64,000 nucleotides of DNA, from contig NZ_BPIM01000001.1 of NCBI RefSeq assembly GCF_026004115.1, positions 2,460,501 through 2,524,500 on the forward strand. The letters run 5' to 3'. The DNA is from Meiothermus sp. Its GTDB lineage: Bacteria > Deinococcota > Deinococci > Deinococcales > Thermaceae. Position 1 is the first letter of the stretch; every line of letters begins with the position of its first letter. The notes under the pieces were generated by a model. That model was not told the DNA's origin, did no database searches, and saw only the letters and a list, made by a program, of their open reading frames with translations. The translations under genes and the position numbers were made by a program. Shown here piece after piece: positions 25,602 to 34,318 of this stretch.

Positions 25602-26087
25602 ATGAACCGTGGTGCTTTGCTCAAAGTAGTAGAAAAGAAGTACACCCGTACCGACATCCCCCAGTTCAAACCCGGCGATACCGTGCGTGTCAACTACAAG
25701 GTGGTGGAAGGCAACCGCACCCGCGTACAGGCCTACGAAGGCGTGGTGTTGAAGATTAAGCGCAACGGCTTCAACAGCGCCTTCACGGTACGCAAAATTT
25801 CCTTCAACGAAGGGGTGGAGCGGGTTTTTCCCTTCAACTCGCCGCTCATCGAGAGTGTGCAGGTGGTGAGTCGGGGTAAGGTGCGTCGGGCCAAGCTTTA
25901 CTACCTGCGTGAACTGCGTGGTAAAGCGGCGCGCATCAAAGGCGACCGCAAGCGCCTCAACCAGGATGTGGAAGCCCGCGCGGTGGCTGCCAAAGAAGCT
26001 GCCGAAGCCAAGGCTGCTGAGGCTGCCAGGCAAGAAGCCGAAAGCGCGGCCCATGCCAGCGAAGTGGCTGAAGAAAACAAGGAATAG
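25602..26087 (+). CDS. rplS: Ribosomal protein bL19
   Basis: A 161-residue L19: [61 protein letters not shown] and [20 protein letters not shown]. It is longer than the common 115-120 residues because of a charged Ala/Glu helical tail (about 120-161), a trait also known in Thermus. The start is ATG 25602, which has AAGGAG before it; the open frame upstream is leader sequence. Confidence 0.97.
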   Translation: MNRGALLKVVEKKYTRTDIPQFKPGDTVRVNYKVVEGNRTRVQAYEGVVLKIKRNGFNSAFTVRKISFNEGVERVFPFNSPLIESVQVVSRGKVRRAKLYYLRELRGKAARIKGDRKRLNQDVEARAVAAKEAAEAKAAEAARQEAESAAHASEVAEENKE

Positions 26088-26142
26088 AGCGGTTCCCCCG
26101 AATACCGCACAGCATCCTTTGGAAGCTATGGAGTGTGGGGTA

Positions 26143-26171
26143 ATTTACGCTGCATCGCGTGGAGCGTAAAT
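26143..26171 (+). repeat. Inverted repeat after rplS
   Basis: ATTTACGCT (26143-26151) and AGCGTAAAT (26163-26171) form a perfect 9-bp stem with an 11-base loop. It has no T-run, so it probably protects the mRNA end or acts with the terminator that follows. Confidence 0.5.
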
Positions 26172-26203
26172 GTGGGAAACGCGATAAGGCTCGCCGGGCA
26201 AGG

Positions 26204-26235
26204 CCGGAGTGGAATACCCACTCCGGTTATTTTTT
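26204..26235 (+). terminator. rplS intrinsic terminator
   Basis: CCGGAGTGG (26204-26212) pairs perfectly with CCACTCCGG (26218-26226), followed by TTATTTTTT. Confidence 0.88.
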
Positions 26236-26578
26236 GCTTTGCCTTAGCCACTGGCCTACCCGCCGCAAGACCACCGGGATGGACTCCAGTAACCACAGGT
26301 GCCCCAGCAGCCCATGGCAATCCAGAAAAAACTGGCGGGGGTTACCTGGGTTGAACAGGGCTTGGTGACAAGGCCATCAGAATGACCCTAGAAAACCAAG
26401 GCGTTGGTGGCGAAGGCCGTAGATTTCGCCAGTCCCCAGCCCAAACCACAGTATAGTTTCCCAGCGCAACACCTGGTTTCAGTAGAAGGTGGGCGGTCAG
26501 GAGAGCCAGGCCACAAGGGTCAAGGGAAAGCAGCGTATAAAGCCCGATTCCCCGAGGCTCGAGGGGGCCATGGAACAG
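26236..26578. other. Gap with no recognisable gene
   Basis: About 340 bases between the rplS terminator and the convergent carB stop. Short reading frames occur on both strands but none has a start signal or family resemblance. I see no RNA gene, no member of the three repeat families and no clear terminator for carB. Confidence 0.5.
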
Positions 26579-29500
26579 CTAGACAGTATGCCAGCTTTGC
26601 AACGACCTGACCGGCAGGCCCGAGCTGCGGGCCCGCCGGATGGCCTCGAGGCTCCACTTTGCCCCTTCCAAAGTGGTGATGAAAGGCTTGCCGGTCTCCA
26701 CCGCCCGACGCAGCTCGGGGTGGGGGGTAAGGGCGATCAGCAGGTCGTAGTCGTCCTCGGAGGCTATAAAACCTGCTTCAGTCCACTCGGCCTTCAAGGC
26801 CTCGGCGCTGATAAAGCGCACCTTGCCCGCAAGCGGCAGCCGCTGGCCCACACCCAGCTCGGCCCGGTAGTAGGCCAGGTAGGGGTCGGTGTCGAGGCCC
26901 ATGCTCTCGCCGGTGGAGCGCATCTCCGGCCCCAGCACCGGAATCACGCCGGGGAACTTGAGCCAGGGGATGAGCACCTCCTTGACCGAGTAGAAGGCCG
27001 GGGTGGGATCCTGGGTGAAGCCCAACTCCTCGAGGGTTTTGCCCACCGCAATCAGGGCGGCGTACTTGGCCAGCGGATGACCGATGGCCTTGGAAACGAA
27101 CGGCACCGTGCGCGAGGCCCGGGGGTTGGCCTCGAGGATGTACACGGTACCGTCCTTGATGGCGTACTGCACGTTGATAAGGCCCCTGACCCCCACGCTT
27201 AAGGCCAGCTTGCGGGTGTATTCTTTGACGGTTTCAAGCTGCTCGGGCGAAAGTGAGATGGGGGGCAGGATGGTCGCCGAGTCGCCCGAGTGAACCCCAG
27301 CCCGCTCGATGTGCTCCATGATGCCGGCTACCACCACCCGGTTGCCGTCGCAGAGGGCGTCCACGTCGAGCTCGAGTGCATTATCCAGATACTGATCCAA
27401 TAGAATCGAAGGCCGCTCGGCCAGGGCCGCATAGATGCCGTTCAGGTACCAGCGCAGCTCCTCGGCGTTTTGCACGACCTGCATGGCCCGCCCCCCCAGT
27501 ACGTAGCTGGGCCGGGCCATCAGGGGGTAGCCGAGGGTCTCGGCCAGTTGCAGGGCTTCCTCGGGGGTGCGGGCGACGGCCCCTTTGGGCTGGGGAATGC
27601 CCAGTTCTGCGCAAAGCCGGTTGAACTCGGCGCGGTCTTCGGCCCTGTGGATGGCCTCCCAGGGGGTGCCCAGCAGGGTTACCCCGGCATCGGCAAGCTT
27701 TTTGGCCAGCTTCAGGGGGGTCTGGCCACCCAGGGTGGCAATTGCGCCCAGGGGATGCTCGTGCTCGGTCAGGTTGAGCACGTCCTCGAGAGTTAGAGGC
27801 TCAAAGTAGAGGCGGTCGGCGGTGTCGTAGTCGGTGCTCACGGTCTCGGGGTTGGAGTTGACCATAATGGTTTCAAAACCGGCTTCCCGCAGGGCCCAGA
27901 CTGCGTGCACGGTGGCGTAGTCGAACTCCACCCCCTGCCCGATGCGGATGGGGCCACTTCCCAGAATCACCACCTTGGGCTTATCGGTCTGACGTACCTC
28001 ATCTTCCAGCTCGTAGGCGCTGTAGTGGTAGGGGGTGTACGCCTCGAACTCGGCCGCGCAGGTATCCACGGTTTTGTAGACCGGCCTGGAGCCTGAGGCC
28101 AGGCGCTGCTTGCGGGCCGCTGCCTCGGAGACCCCCACCAGCTCGCCCACCTGGGCGTCGGACAGGCCCAGGCTTTTCACGTAGCGCCAGTCCTCGGCGT
28201 CCTGCAGCCGGTGGCTTTCGGTCTCGAGGTCGTGCTCGGCCTCCACCACCTCTTTTAGCTGGGTCAGGAACCAGGGCTCGATGCGGGTTTTGTCGTAGAG
28301 GTTGTCTACCTGCTCGCCCCGGCGCAACAGCTCCAGGATTGCATAAATTCGCGTAGGGCTGGGGTAGAGCCGGGTCCATAGCTCCTCGGTGGTGTAGGTG
28401 GAAAACTCCGCTCGCACGTCGGCCTCGAGGCTCCGCAGGGCCTTGCCAAAGGACTCCTTGAAGGTGCGGCCAATGGCCATCACCTCGCCCACGCTCTTCA
28501 TCTGGGTGCCCAGCCGGTCGGAAAAGCCGCCCGGGTTCACGTTGGGCAAAGTGCTGAACTTTTCGAAGGCGAAGCGGGGAATCTTGGTGACCACATAGTC
28601 GATGGTGGGTTCGAAGGAGGCCGGGGTTTTTTGGGTGATGTCGTTGGGGATTTCGTCCAGGGTGTAGCCTACCGCCAGCAGCGCGGCAATTTTGGCAATA
28701 GGGAAGCCGGTGGCCTTGGAAGCCAGGGCACTGGAGCGCGAGACCCTGGGGTTCATCTCGATCACGATCATGCGCCCGGTCTTGGGGTCAATGGCGAACT
28801 GGATGTTGGAGCCGCCGGTCTCCACCCCAATCTCGCGGATGATGGCGATGGCCGCGTCGCGCATGCGCTGGTACTCCACATCCGAAAGGGTCTGGGCCGG
28901 GGCTACGGTAATGGAGTCGCCGGTATGGACGCCCATGGGGTCTACGTTCTCGATGGAGGTGATGATCACCACGGTGTCATTCTTGTCGCGCATGACCTCG
29001 AGCTCGTACTCCTTCCAGCCCACAATGGACTCCTCCACAAGTGCGGAGTGGGTGGGGGAGAGCGAGAGCCCACGGGTGAGAATCTCAATGAACTCTGCTT
29101 CGTTTTCGGCAATACCCCCGCCGGTGCCCCCCAGGGTAAAGCTGGGTCGCACCACCACCGGATAGCCGGTCACCTCGCGGGCAAAGGCCAGCCCCTCTTC
29201 CAGACCGTGCACCATCTTGCCCCGGGGCACGTCCACCCCAATTTTCAGCATGGCCTTCTGGAATTCTTCGCGGTCTTCACCCTTCTTGATGGCAGCGGCA
29301 TTGGCCCCAATCAACTCCACCCCGTATTTGTCCAGAATCCCCTGTTCGAAAAGGGCCATGGAGAGGTTGAGCGCGGTCTGTCCCCCCAGGGTCGGGAGCA
29401 GGGCGTCCGGGCGCTCGGCGGCGATGATTTTTTCCATGAACTCCACCGTGAGGGGCTCCAAGTACGTCCCCTCCGAAAGCTCGGGGTCGGTCATGATGGT

Positions 29501-29656
29501 AGCAGGATTGGAGTTGGCCAGCACCACCTCATAGCCCACGCTGCGCAGGGCCTTGAGGGCCTGGGTGCCGGAGTAGTCGAATTCGGCGGCCTGGCCGATG
29601 GTGATGGGGCCAGAGCCAATGATGAGTATTTTTTTGAGGTCGGTGCGGGCGGGCAT
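26579..29656 (-). CDS. carB: Carbamoyl-phosphate synthase large subunit
   Basis: A 1025-residue CarB making carbamoyl phosphate for arginine and pyrimidines. It has two homologous halves, each with a pre-ATP-grasp ([23 protein letters not shown] near 8; [20 protein letters not shown] near 550) and an ATP-grasp domain ([27 protein letters not shown]). The C-terminal MGS-like allosteric domain is short, about 90 residues against 130-150 in E. coli. ATG 29656 is chosen; it lies 11 bases after TATTCT. An in-frame GTG at 29677 lies within the promoter region. carA is not in the window. Confidence 0.97.
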   Translation of the reverse strand: MPARTDLKKILIIGSGPITIGQAAEFDYSGTQALKALRSVGYEVVLANSNPATIMTDPELSEGTYLEPLTVEFMEKIIAAERPDALLPTLGGQTALNLSMALFEQGILDKYGVELIGANAAAIKKGEDREEFQKAMLKIGVDVPRGKMVHGLEEGLAFAREVTGYPVVVRPSFTLGGTGGGIAENEAEFIEILTRGLSLSPTHSALVEESIVGWKEYELEVMRDKNDTVVIITSIENVDPMGVHTGDSITVAPAQTLSDVEYQRMRDAAIAIIREIGVETGGSNIQFAIDPKTGRMIVIEMNPRVSRSSALASKATGFPIAKIAALLAVGYTLDEIPNDITQKTPASFEPTIDYVVTKIPRFAFEKFSTLPNVNPGGFSDRLGTQMKSVGEVMAIGRTFKESFGKALRSLEADVRAEFSTYTTEELWTRLYPSPTRIYAILELLRRGEQVDNLYDKTRIEPWFLTQLKEVVEAEHDLETESHRLQDAEDWRYVKSLGLSDAQVGELVGVSEAAARKQRLASGSRPVYKTVDTCAAEFEAYTPYHYSAYELEDEVRQTDKPKVVILGSGPIRIGQGVEFDYATVHAVWALREAGFETIMVNSNPETVSTDYDTADRLYFEPLTLEDVLNLTEHEHPLGAIATLGGQTPLKLAKKLADAGVTLLGTPWEAIHRAEDRAEFNRLCAELGIPQPKGAVARTPEEALQLAETLGYPLMARPSYVLGGRAMQVVQNAEELRWYLNGIYAALAERPSILLDQYLDNALELDVDALCDGNRVVVAGIMEHIERAGVHSGDSATILPPISLSPEQLETVKEYTRKLALSVGVRGLINVQYAIKDGTVYILEANPRASRTVPFVSKAIGHPLAKYAALIAVGKTLEELGFTQDPTPAFYSVKEVLIPWLKFPGVIPVLGPEMRSTGESMGLDTDPYLAYYRAELGVGQRLPLAGKVRFISAEALKAEWTEAGFIASEDDYDLLIALTPHPELRRAVETGKPFITTLEGAKWSLEAIRRARSSGLPVRSLQSWHTV

Positions 29657-29813
29657 ACCAAGGGGAGAGAATATCACTTATTGAGACTTATGGCTACCGG
29701 CTTTTGTATAGTATTGCAAGGGTTTAGTATAAACACGCATAACAGCCCCGCCGCTCACCCGAGAAATCCCCATCCATACTTAGCGACCATGCGGCCAATA
29801 GGAGTGGGATTAC

Positions 29814-29841
29814 TTGTGGCTGTGGCTCCGGGTGGTAGACT
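29814..29841 (+). promoter_or_regulatory. Ferritin promoter
   Basis: TTGTGG (29814-29819), a 16-bp spacer and TAGACT (29836-29841), 34 bases before the ferritin start. No Fur-type palindrome is visible near it. Confidence 0.55.
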
Positions 29842-29875
29842 TTTGGTGAACCATCTACCTGCAAAGGAGTGAACC

Positions 29876-30373
29876 ATGCCCAAAGCCAACCCGTCGCTCA
29901 TTTCCGGCAAACTGGCCCAGAAACTCAAAGAGCAAATCGGCCATGAGCTTGGGGCTCACCAGCAATACCTGGCTATTGGTACCTACTTTGCCCAGCAAAA
30001 CCTGGACAAATGGGCGGCGCTGTTCTACAAGCAGGCCGCGGAAGAAAAAGAGCACGCCTTGAAGATTGTGCGCTTCCTGACTGATGTGGGGGAGGCGGCC
30101 CACTTTCCGGCCATACCGGCAGCTTCTACCGGCTTCAAGAGCGCCGCCGATGCGGTTTCGCAAGCCCTCAAGTGGGAGCGCACCGTTACCGAGCAGTTTC
30201 AGACTATGGCTAAAATCGCCCTTGCCGAGAGCGATTTTGTGGGCTTCCAGTTCCTACAATGGTTCTTGGAAGAGCAGGTTGAAGAAGTGAGCAGCATGGA
30301 GAAATATCTGGCCCTGGTGGAAAGCGGGATTAACCTATTCCAGGCCGAGGCGTTGTTGGAGTTGGCGAGCTAG
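29876..30373 (+). CDS. Ferritin
   Basis: A 165-residue non-haem ferritin that oxidises Fe(II) and stores it as mineral in a 24-subunit shell. The four-helix bundle carries the ferroxidase ligands: Glu24 (IGHELGAHQQY), Glu57 and His60 (AAEEKEHAL), Glu101 (KWERTVTEQ) and the EEQVEE region (132-137). AAAGGAG precedes the ATG. Its stop codon TAG lies in the left CTAG edge of repeat B copy 3, so the extreme C-terminus (AS) may have been altered by that insertion. Confidence 0.93.
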   Translation: MPKANPSLISGKLAQKLKEQIGHELGAHQQYLAIGTYFAQQNLDKWAALFYKQAAEEKEHALKIVRFLTDVGEAAHFPAIPAASTGFKSAADAVSQALKWERTVTEQFQTMAKIALAESDFVGFQFLQWFLEEQVEEVSSMEKYLALVESGINLFQAEALLELAS

Positions 30374-30492
30374 TGGTCGGGTAACCAGGAAATAGGTATG
30401 TACTGCGGTCGCTCCAAATGAGCCGCACATAGTAATTACGGGTAATCAACGTGCTTATAAACGCAACGCAAAACAAGTAACCCATGCACCAG
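30370..30492. repeat. Repeat family B, copy 3
   Basis: A 123-bp copy more diverged than the other two, with ends GTGGTCGGGTAACC and GTGCATGGGTTACTT (inverted) and the conserved core AATGAGCCGCACAT ... GTAATCAACGTGCTTAT. The left edge CTAG forms the ferritin stop; the right edge has no matching CTAG. Confidence 0.75.
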
Positions 30493-30569
30493 GCCGGCAT
30501 AGGCCGGTACCCCCCTCCGGATACGGGTTTGGGCCCATTGCCCCCAGGGTGATGCCTTATCTTAGGGGT

Positions 30570-30887
30570 ATGCGAACCCTCAAATCTGAGTTGCTTAAAA
30601 GCTTTCTCCAAGACAAGCCGCTGGTGGTGGATGTACGCCCGCCCGAACATTACAACCAAAGCGACTTTGAAGGAGCAGTGCACATCCCCCTGCACGACAT
30701 CCAGCATGGCAACCACAACCTGCCCAAAGACCGCCCCATCCTGCTTATCTGTGAGCGGGGAGTAATGAGCGAGCTGGCAGGGCTGTACCTTGAAGCTGCG
30801 GGTTATGAGCTGGTGTACAACCTCGAGGGAGGCCTGCAAAAGCTGCGGAAAAAAGCTGATAAGCAGTCTATGGACGTTGGTCTATAG
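30570..30887 (+). CDS. Rhodanese-like sulfurtransferase (single domain)
   Basis: A 105-residue rhodanese domain with LVVDVRPPEHYNQSDFEGAVHIPLHDI and the catalytic Cys61 in the loop ICERGVMSE. Such proteins carry persulfide sulfur or act as phosphatase-like relatives. ATG 30570 lies six bases after TATCTT (30558-30563), so leaderless translation is likely. Its last five codons and the stop lie inside a heptad repeat (30867-30894). Confidence 0.88.
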   Translation: MRTLKSELLKSFLQDKPLVVDVRPPEHYNQSDFEGAVHIPLHDIQHGNHNLPKDRPILLICERGVMSELAGLYLEAAGYELVYNLEGGLQKLRKKADKQSMDVGL

Positions 30888-30894
30888 TCCATAG
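30867..30894 (+). repeat. Heptad repeat at the rhodanese 3' end
   Basis: Four 7-bp units: TCTATGG, ACGTTGG, TCTATAG, TCCATAG. They include the gene's last codons and its stop TAG. The same unit type occurs at 62695-62722. Confidence 0.65.
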
Positions 30895-30922
30895 CATTCG
30901 GAAGAGCCTCGAGGCAGCCAAC

Positions 30923-31010
30923 TGCACAGCGGACACCCAATCGGGCTACCGGGGAGCTTGCAACCCTCGTCATCCCGCCAGGGGTTCAATCCTCGAGCCG
31001 CCGCTGTGCA
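30923..31010. repeat. Long-range inverted repeat
   Basis: TGCACAGCGG (30923-30932) and CCGCTGTGCA (31001-31010) form a perfect 10-bp stem around 68 bases containing CCC-AATC-GGG and a GGTTCAATCC stretch. It superficially resembles a tRNA but does not fold as one. Its function is unknown. Confidence 0.4.
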
Positions 31011-31028
31011 ATCCGCTTTCGGTAAACC

Positions 31029-31070
31029 GCCATCGACTACCGACCATTAACCGCTGACTAATCGCTATCC
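31029..31070. repeat. Heptad repeat at the 3' end of the 31058 gene
   Basis: Six 7-bp units: GCCATCG, ACTACCG, ACCATTA, ACCGCTG, ACTAATC, GCTATCC. The last two encode, on the minus strand, the final residues and the TAG stop of the adjacent gene. Confidence 0.6.
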
Positions 31071-32404
31071 TCTCTCCTCGGCAGCTCCTCCAGTCGCACC
31101 CCATGCCATTTTTCCAGGTGTTCGAGGTGGGTTTGCAGGTAGGCTCCTGGCTCAAAGAACCGGTCGTAGTACTCGAGGTCGAGGTGGTGGGTTTGTAAAA
31201 ACATCAGGCTGTAGATGGTAGGAACGGTGGCCGGGAACTTCCCGAAGGTATCGAACAGGTATTGGGCCTGCAGGGCCACAATCTCCACCAGCCACTCCGC
31301 GTGGGGGAAGGCCTGGGAGCGTACCGCTTTGCTATCTTTCCAGGGGCCGGGGGTTTCGGGGTTAAAGGGGCCGCCCGCCTTATATTTGCGCTCGACCAGG
31401 GCCTCTACGGCAGCCTTCATGTGGGGGTAGTGAGGGGGGCAGTAGCCTTCAAAAACGCCCTCGAGGCCGGTGGGGTTGGGCCGCGACCAGCCGGGCTTGA
31501 AATCGTAGCGGAAGCCCAGGCCCGGCACTGCGGGGTCGCCCGATGCCCCCAGGGTTCGTACCCGGTCAAGTCCGTTGAGCATCCAGCCACCCAGGCCCAT
31601 GGCCTGCTGCATCAGGTGGCCCGCAAATACCGCTGTACTTATCTCGGCCGACACTTCGGCCAGGGTGGCCTGATCGAAAGCGGTAAGGGGATAGGGTTTG
31701 TCCACTGCGATGTAATCCTTGAACTTTTCCAGACCTGGGATCCTCCGGTTGTGTACGTCGTCGTAGAGCACGAAGCCGTTCTGGGCAATGAACAGGAGTT
31801 TCAGCAACTGATGCTGGGCTACGTCGGCGATGGGCCAGACCAGAAGCGAGCCAGGTTTATTGGCGTTCCAGGCGTTGTGGCCGGCCATGTAGGGCTCGTG
31901 GGGGGGAATGTAGAGCCGGGAGTCGGAGAGCCGCACAATGTACTGTTTATGCGCCAGCAGCAACGCCACCGGATCTACCTGACCTTGGGCATTGCGGGCT
32001 ACCGGCGGGCTGGCGTCGCGGGTTTTGAAGGTGAAAGTACCGCTATCGTCGGTGAAGAAAATCTGGCTGGTGTGGAAGCCCGCGGCGCTGGGGAAGGTGC
32101 GCCCGGCGGCCATGCCCGAATAGCTGGGCAGCTTGGGAGCCACGTTTTTGTGGTGACTGATCAGGTTGTGCCAGCCGGTCAGGCCGCCGACCGTGGTAAG
32201 GATCAGCAGGCGCTCGAGTTCTGAAAGAGGATAGGGCTCGTAGCGCGATTTGTAGGCCAGCGGACCCTCAGGTAGCTCGCCCCCCAGGGCAAAGCGGCGG
32301 CTACGGCGGGCAAAGAGGGCCTCGGTGAGCGGAAATTGCAGGAGCGTCTCCAGGGCCTGACGTTCATGTGGATGGATTTCAAAGTCGGATGTGGTATCGG
32401 GCAT
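31058..32404 (-). CDS. Unknown 448-residue protein, possibly nitroreductase/SagB-like
   Basis: A large soluble protein without signal peptide or membrane helix. The first 130 residues recall nitroreductase/SagB-type flavoenzymes: ALFARRSRRFA, PLSELERLLILTT and GRTFPSAAGFHTSQIFF, akin to the RxSxR, LS..L..LL and PSxGGLH segments. The rest (about 150-448) contains conserved-looking aromatic patches (HEPYMAGHNAWNANKPG, YCPPHYPHM) that I cannot place. No partner gene is adjacent. An FMN-binding oxidoreductase is a reasonable guess, not more. Confidence 0.55.
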   Translation of the reverse strand: MPDTTSDFEIHPHERQALETLLQFPLTEALFARRSRRFALGGELPEGPLAYKSRYEPYPLSELERLLILTTVGGLTGWHNLISHHKNVAPKLPSYSGMAAGRTFPSAAGFHTSQIFFTDDSGTFTFKTRDASPPVARNAQGQVDPVALLLAHKQYIVRLSDSRLYIPPHEPYMAGHNAWNANKPGSLLVWPIADVAQHQLLKLLFIAQNGFVLYDDVHNRRIPGLEKFKDYIAVDKPYPLTAFDQATLAEVSAEISTAVFAGHLMQQAMGLGGWMLNGLDRVRTLGASGDPAVPGLGFRYDFKPGWSRPNPTGLEGVFEGYCPPHYPHMKAAVEALVERKYKAGGPFNPETPGPWKDSKAVRSQAFPHAEWLVEIVALQAQYLFDTFGKFPATVPTIYSLMFLQTHHLDLEYYDRFFEPGAYLQTHLEHLEKWHGVRLEELPRREDSD

Positions 32405-32425
32405 TTCCCCAAGTCTAGCCTGATT

Positions 32426-32552
32426 ATACCGGATTCAAAAAGATAGTCATTCAAACCAAAAAATCCAGAGGCTATCTTTTTGAATCCTAGAGCACTCCTT
32501 TCCGTCGGGTTAGTTCGTCACTGTTTAGTGACGAACTAACCGAATCTGGTAT
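32426..32552. repeat. Repeat family C, copy 1 (double palindrome)
   Basis: A 127-bp AT-rich element with ends ATACCGGATTC and GAATCTGGTAT (inverted). It holds two perfect dyads: GGATTCAAAAAGATAG (32431-32446) with CTATCTTTTTGAATCC (32472-32487), and GGTTAGTTCGTCACT (32508-32522) with AGTGACGAACTAACC (32527-32541). A diverged, interrupted copy is at 36040-36222. It sits between two genes transcribed leftwards. Confidence 0.8.
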
Positions 32553-32598
32553 TACACCCGTTAGGTAATGCATGGGTTCATTAACCGCAGGGCAGTCT

Positions 32599-32631
32599 AA
32601 AAAATCCCCCCTCGCACGACGAGCAGGGGGG
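32599..32631 (-). terminator. Terminator of the sulfurtransferase gene
   Basis: Read leftwards, CCCCCC (32631-32626) and CTCG pair with CGAG and GGGGG (to 32606), followed by ATTTTTT (32605-32599). It lies 27 bases past the stop of the gene ending at 32658. Confidence 0.8.
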
Positions 32632-32657
32632 AAAGGCTACAAGTAAGCTGCTGGAAG

Positions 32658-33518
32658 CTACTTTTCCGGGCCTTTTTCGATAGGAACGCCCACCGCATTG
32701 CCCCACTCGGTCCAGCTTCCGTCGTAGTTCTTGACGTTGGGGTAGCCCAGCAGGTGCTTGAGCACAAACCAGCTATGGCTGCTGCGCTCGGCGATGCGGC
32801 AGTAAGCGATTACCTCTTTTTCGGGGGTCACGCCTTTGGGCTCGTAAATGGCGCGCAGCTCGTCAGCGCTCTTAAAGGTGCCGTCGGGGTTGACGGTGGT
32901 GGCCCAGGGAATGCTTTTGGCGCCAGGAATGTGCCCCCCCCGCAGCACCCCCTCCTGGGGGTACTCCGGCATGTGCGTTTTTTCGCCGGTAAACTCTGCA
33001 GGACTACGCACGTCCACCAGTGCGCCCCTGCCCGCTTTGACCTTTTCCAGGTGTGCCAGTACCTCGTCGCGGAAGGCCCGCAGGCTGGGGTCGCGCTTTC
33101 CAGGCGTGTAGTTGCCCTTGGGATAGGTGGGAACTTCGGTGGTGAGGGGTTTGTTTTCTTGTGTCCACTTGATGCGCCCGCCGTTCATCAGCTTGAGGTG
33201 TTTGTGTCCGTTGTAGCTGAAGAACCAGAACGCATAGGCCGCCCACCAGTTGTTTTTGTCGCCATAGAGCACGATGGTGGTGTCGTTGGAGATGCCCAAA
33301 CGCTCAAACAGGGCGGCCAGCTCGTGGGGTTGGATAAACTCGCGGATGGTGTCGTCCCAGAGGTCGGCCTGCCAGTCGATCTTCTGACTGCCGGGGATAT
33401 GGCCGGTGTCGTAGAGCAGAATGTCCTCGTTGACCTCGAGAATCCGGATATCGGGATCCTGGTGGTGCTCCAGCACCCAGTCGGTGGAAACCAGCACATC
33501 GGGGTTGGCATAGCTCAT
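32658..33518 (-). CDS. Thiosulfate/3-mercaptopyruvate sulfurtransferase (tandem rhodanese)
   Basis: A 286-residue protein with two rhodanese domains: an inactive N-terminal one (about 8-125) and a catalytic C-terminal one (about 150-280) with the active Cys240 in the loop [10 protein letters not shown]. It moves sulfane sulfur from thiosulfate or mercaptopyruvate to cyanide or thiols. GGAGG precedes the ATG. Upstream, an 9-bp palindrome (33603-33625) and a divergently placed Rrf2 regulator suggest redox or cysteine-linked control. Confidence 0.92.
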   Translation of the reverse strand: MSYANPDVLVSTDWVLEHHQDPDIRILEVNEDILLYDTGHIPGSQKIDWQADLWDDTIREFIQPHELAALFERLGISNDTTIVLYGDKNNWWAAYAFWFFSYNGHKHLKLMNGGRIKWTQENKPLTTEVPTYPKGNYTPGKRDPSLRAFRDEVLAHLEKVKAGRGALVDVRSPAEFTGEKTHMPEYPQEGVLRGGHIPGAKSIPWATTVNPDGTFKSADELRAIYEPKGVTPEKEVIAYCRIAERSSHSWFVLKHLLGYPNVKNYDGSWTEWGNAVGVPIEKGPEK

Positions 33519-33602
33519 CTCTTACCTCCAAATGAACAGTTGGTCACTGCAACAGTTAACCTGAAACAGCTTAGAACAAAGTTGTCAAAGGTCACGCTGA
33601 CA

Positions 33603-33625
33603 TAGATTACAAAAAATGTAATCTA
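33603..33625. promoter_or_regulatory. Palindromic operator between sulfurtransferase and Rrf2 gene
   Basis: TAGATTACA-AAAAA-TGTAATCTA is a perfect 9-bp inverted repeat, 85 bases upstream of the sulfurtransferase start. Rrf2 regulators commonly bind AT-rich dyads of this size, and an Rrf2 gene lies on the other side, but the pairing is inferred from position only. Confidence 0.55.
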
Positions 33626-33707
33626 ATGGCGAGATGATACACAAGGTGGTTTTCGGTTTCAATACGGCAACGTGCCCGATAGCCCGAAGCAAGTTTGCAT
33701 ATGCGTT

Positions 33708-34262
33708 TCACGGTAGGCTGGGCCTGGCCAACTGCGGCAGGCTAACGCTTGGATGGCTTGGGCCGGGTGAGTGGTTTGGTACCCGGCGGGTGAGCAGCTC
33801 GCTCGAGGGTAGCAGGTGATCCAGGCACTCTGAGTAGTCCACCCCCTGGCGGAAGTCGGCGGCCAGGTCGGCCACGCTCACCTGGCTCAGGCTTTGTAAA
33901 ACAGCATCGCGCACCTTGAGCCAGACCGCGCTACGGGCGTGGCAGTGCGCTTCCTTAGCGCAAGCTTTGGGCCAGTTCAGGCTGATGCAGGCCAGCGGGG
34001 CAATGGGCCCATCTACAGCCCGGATCACGTCGCGCAGATTGATTTCCTCGGGAGGGCGAGGCAGCGTATACCCCCCGCCTTGCCCCTTTTTGGAAACCAC
34101 CAGATTGTGCCCGACCAGCGCAGCCAGAATCCGCACCAGGTAGGTGTGCCGCACACCTGTGGCCTGGCTGAGCTCCTCGCTTCCCACCAGGCGCCCAGGG
34201 GGCTGGGTGCCCAGGTAGCCCAGGGTTTTGAAGGCATAGATGTCCGTCTTGGAGAGGCGCAT
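33708..34262 (-). CDS. Rrf2-family transcriptional regulator, probable Fe-S sensor
   Basis: A 184-residue Rrf2 protein: an N-terminal winged helix (about 5-80, GSEELSQATGVRHTYLVRILAALV and KGQGGGYTLPRP) and three cysteines C92-x8-C101-x5-C107, the layout used to hold an iron-sulfur cluster in IscR/NsrR relatives. It may sense NO, oxidants or cluster status. ATG 34262 lies seven bases after TAAATT (34270-34275), so it is probably leaderless. The C-terminal tail after about residue 150 is Pro/Ser-rich and unlike the family. Confidence 0.88.
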   Translation of the reverse strand: MRLSKTDIYAFKTLGYLGTQPPGRLVGSEELSQATGVRHTYLVRILAALVGHNLVVSKKGQGGGYTLPRPPEEINLRDVIRAVDGPIAPLACISLNWPKACAKEAHCHARSAVWLKVRDAVLQSLSQVSVADLAADFRQGVDYSECLDHLLPSSELLTRRVPNHSPGPSHPSVSLPQLARPSLP

Positions 34263-34276
34263 AGGCCTTAATTTAG

Positions 34277-34306
34277 CCGAAAGTGGAAAGCCTAAAGCTA
34301 AAGGCC
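34277..34306. repeat. Heptad repeat upstream of the Rrf2 gene
   Basis: 7-bp units CGAAAGT, GGAAAGC, CTAAAGC, TAAAGGC, complementary in type to the GCTTTNR units near 23680. It lies between the nitrilase stop region and the Rrf2 promoter. Confidence 0.55.
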
Positions 34307-34318
34307 AGGTAAAACAGG

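Noticed and set aside
28631-29872. Antisense frame of about 413 codons opposite carB
   Set aside because: Same kind of shadow; carB motifs are unambiguous on the minus strand.
30960-31010. tRNA-like GGTTCAATCC
   Set aside because: No acceptor, D or anticodon arms fold around it in the right order.
33634-33819. Plus-strand 61-codon frame near the Rrf2 gene 3' end
   Set aside because: Overlaps the Rrf2 coding sequence, no ribosome site and unlikely composition.
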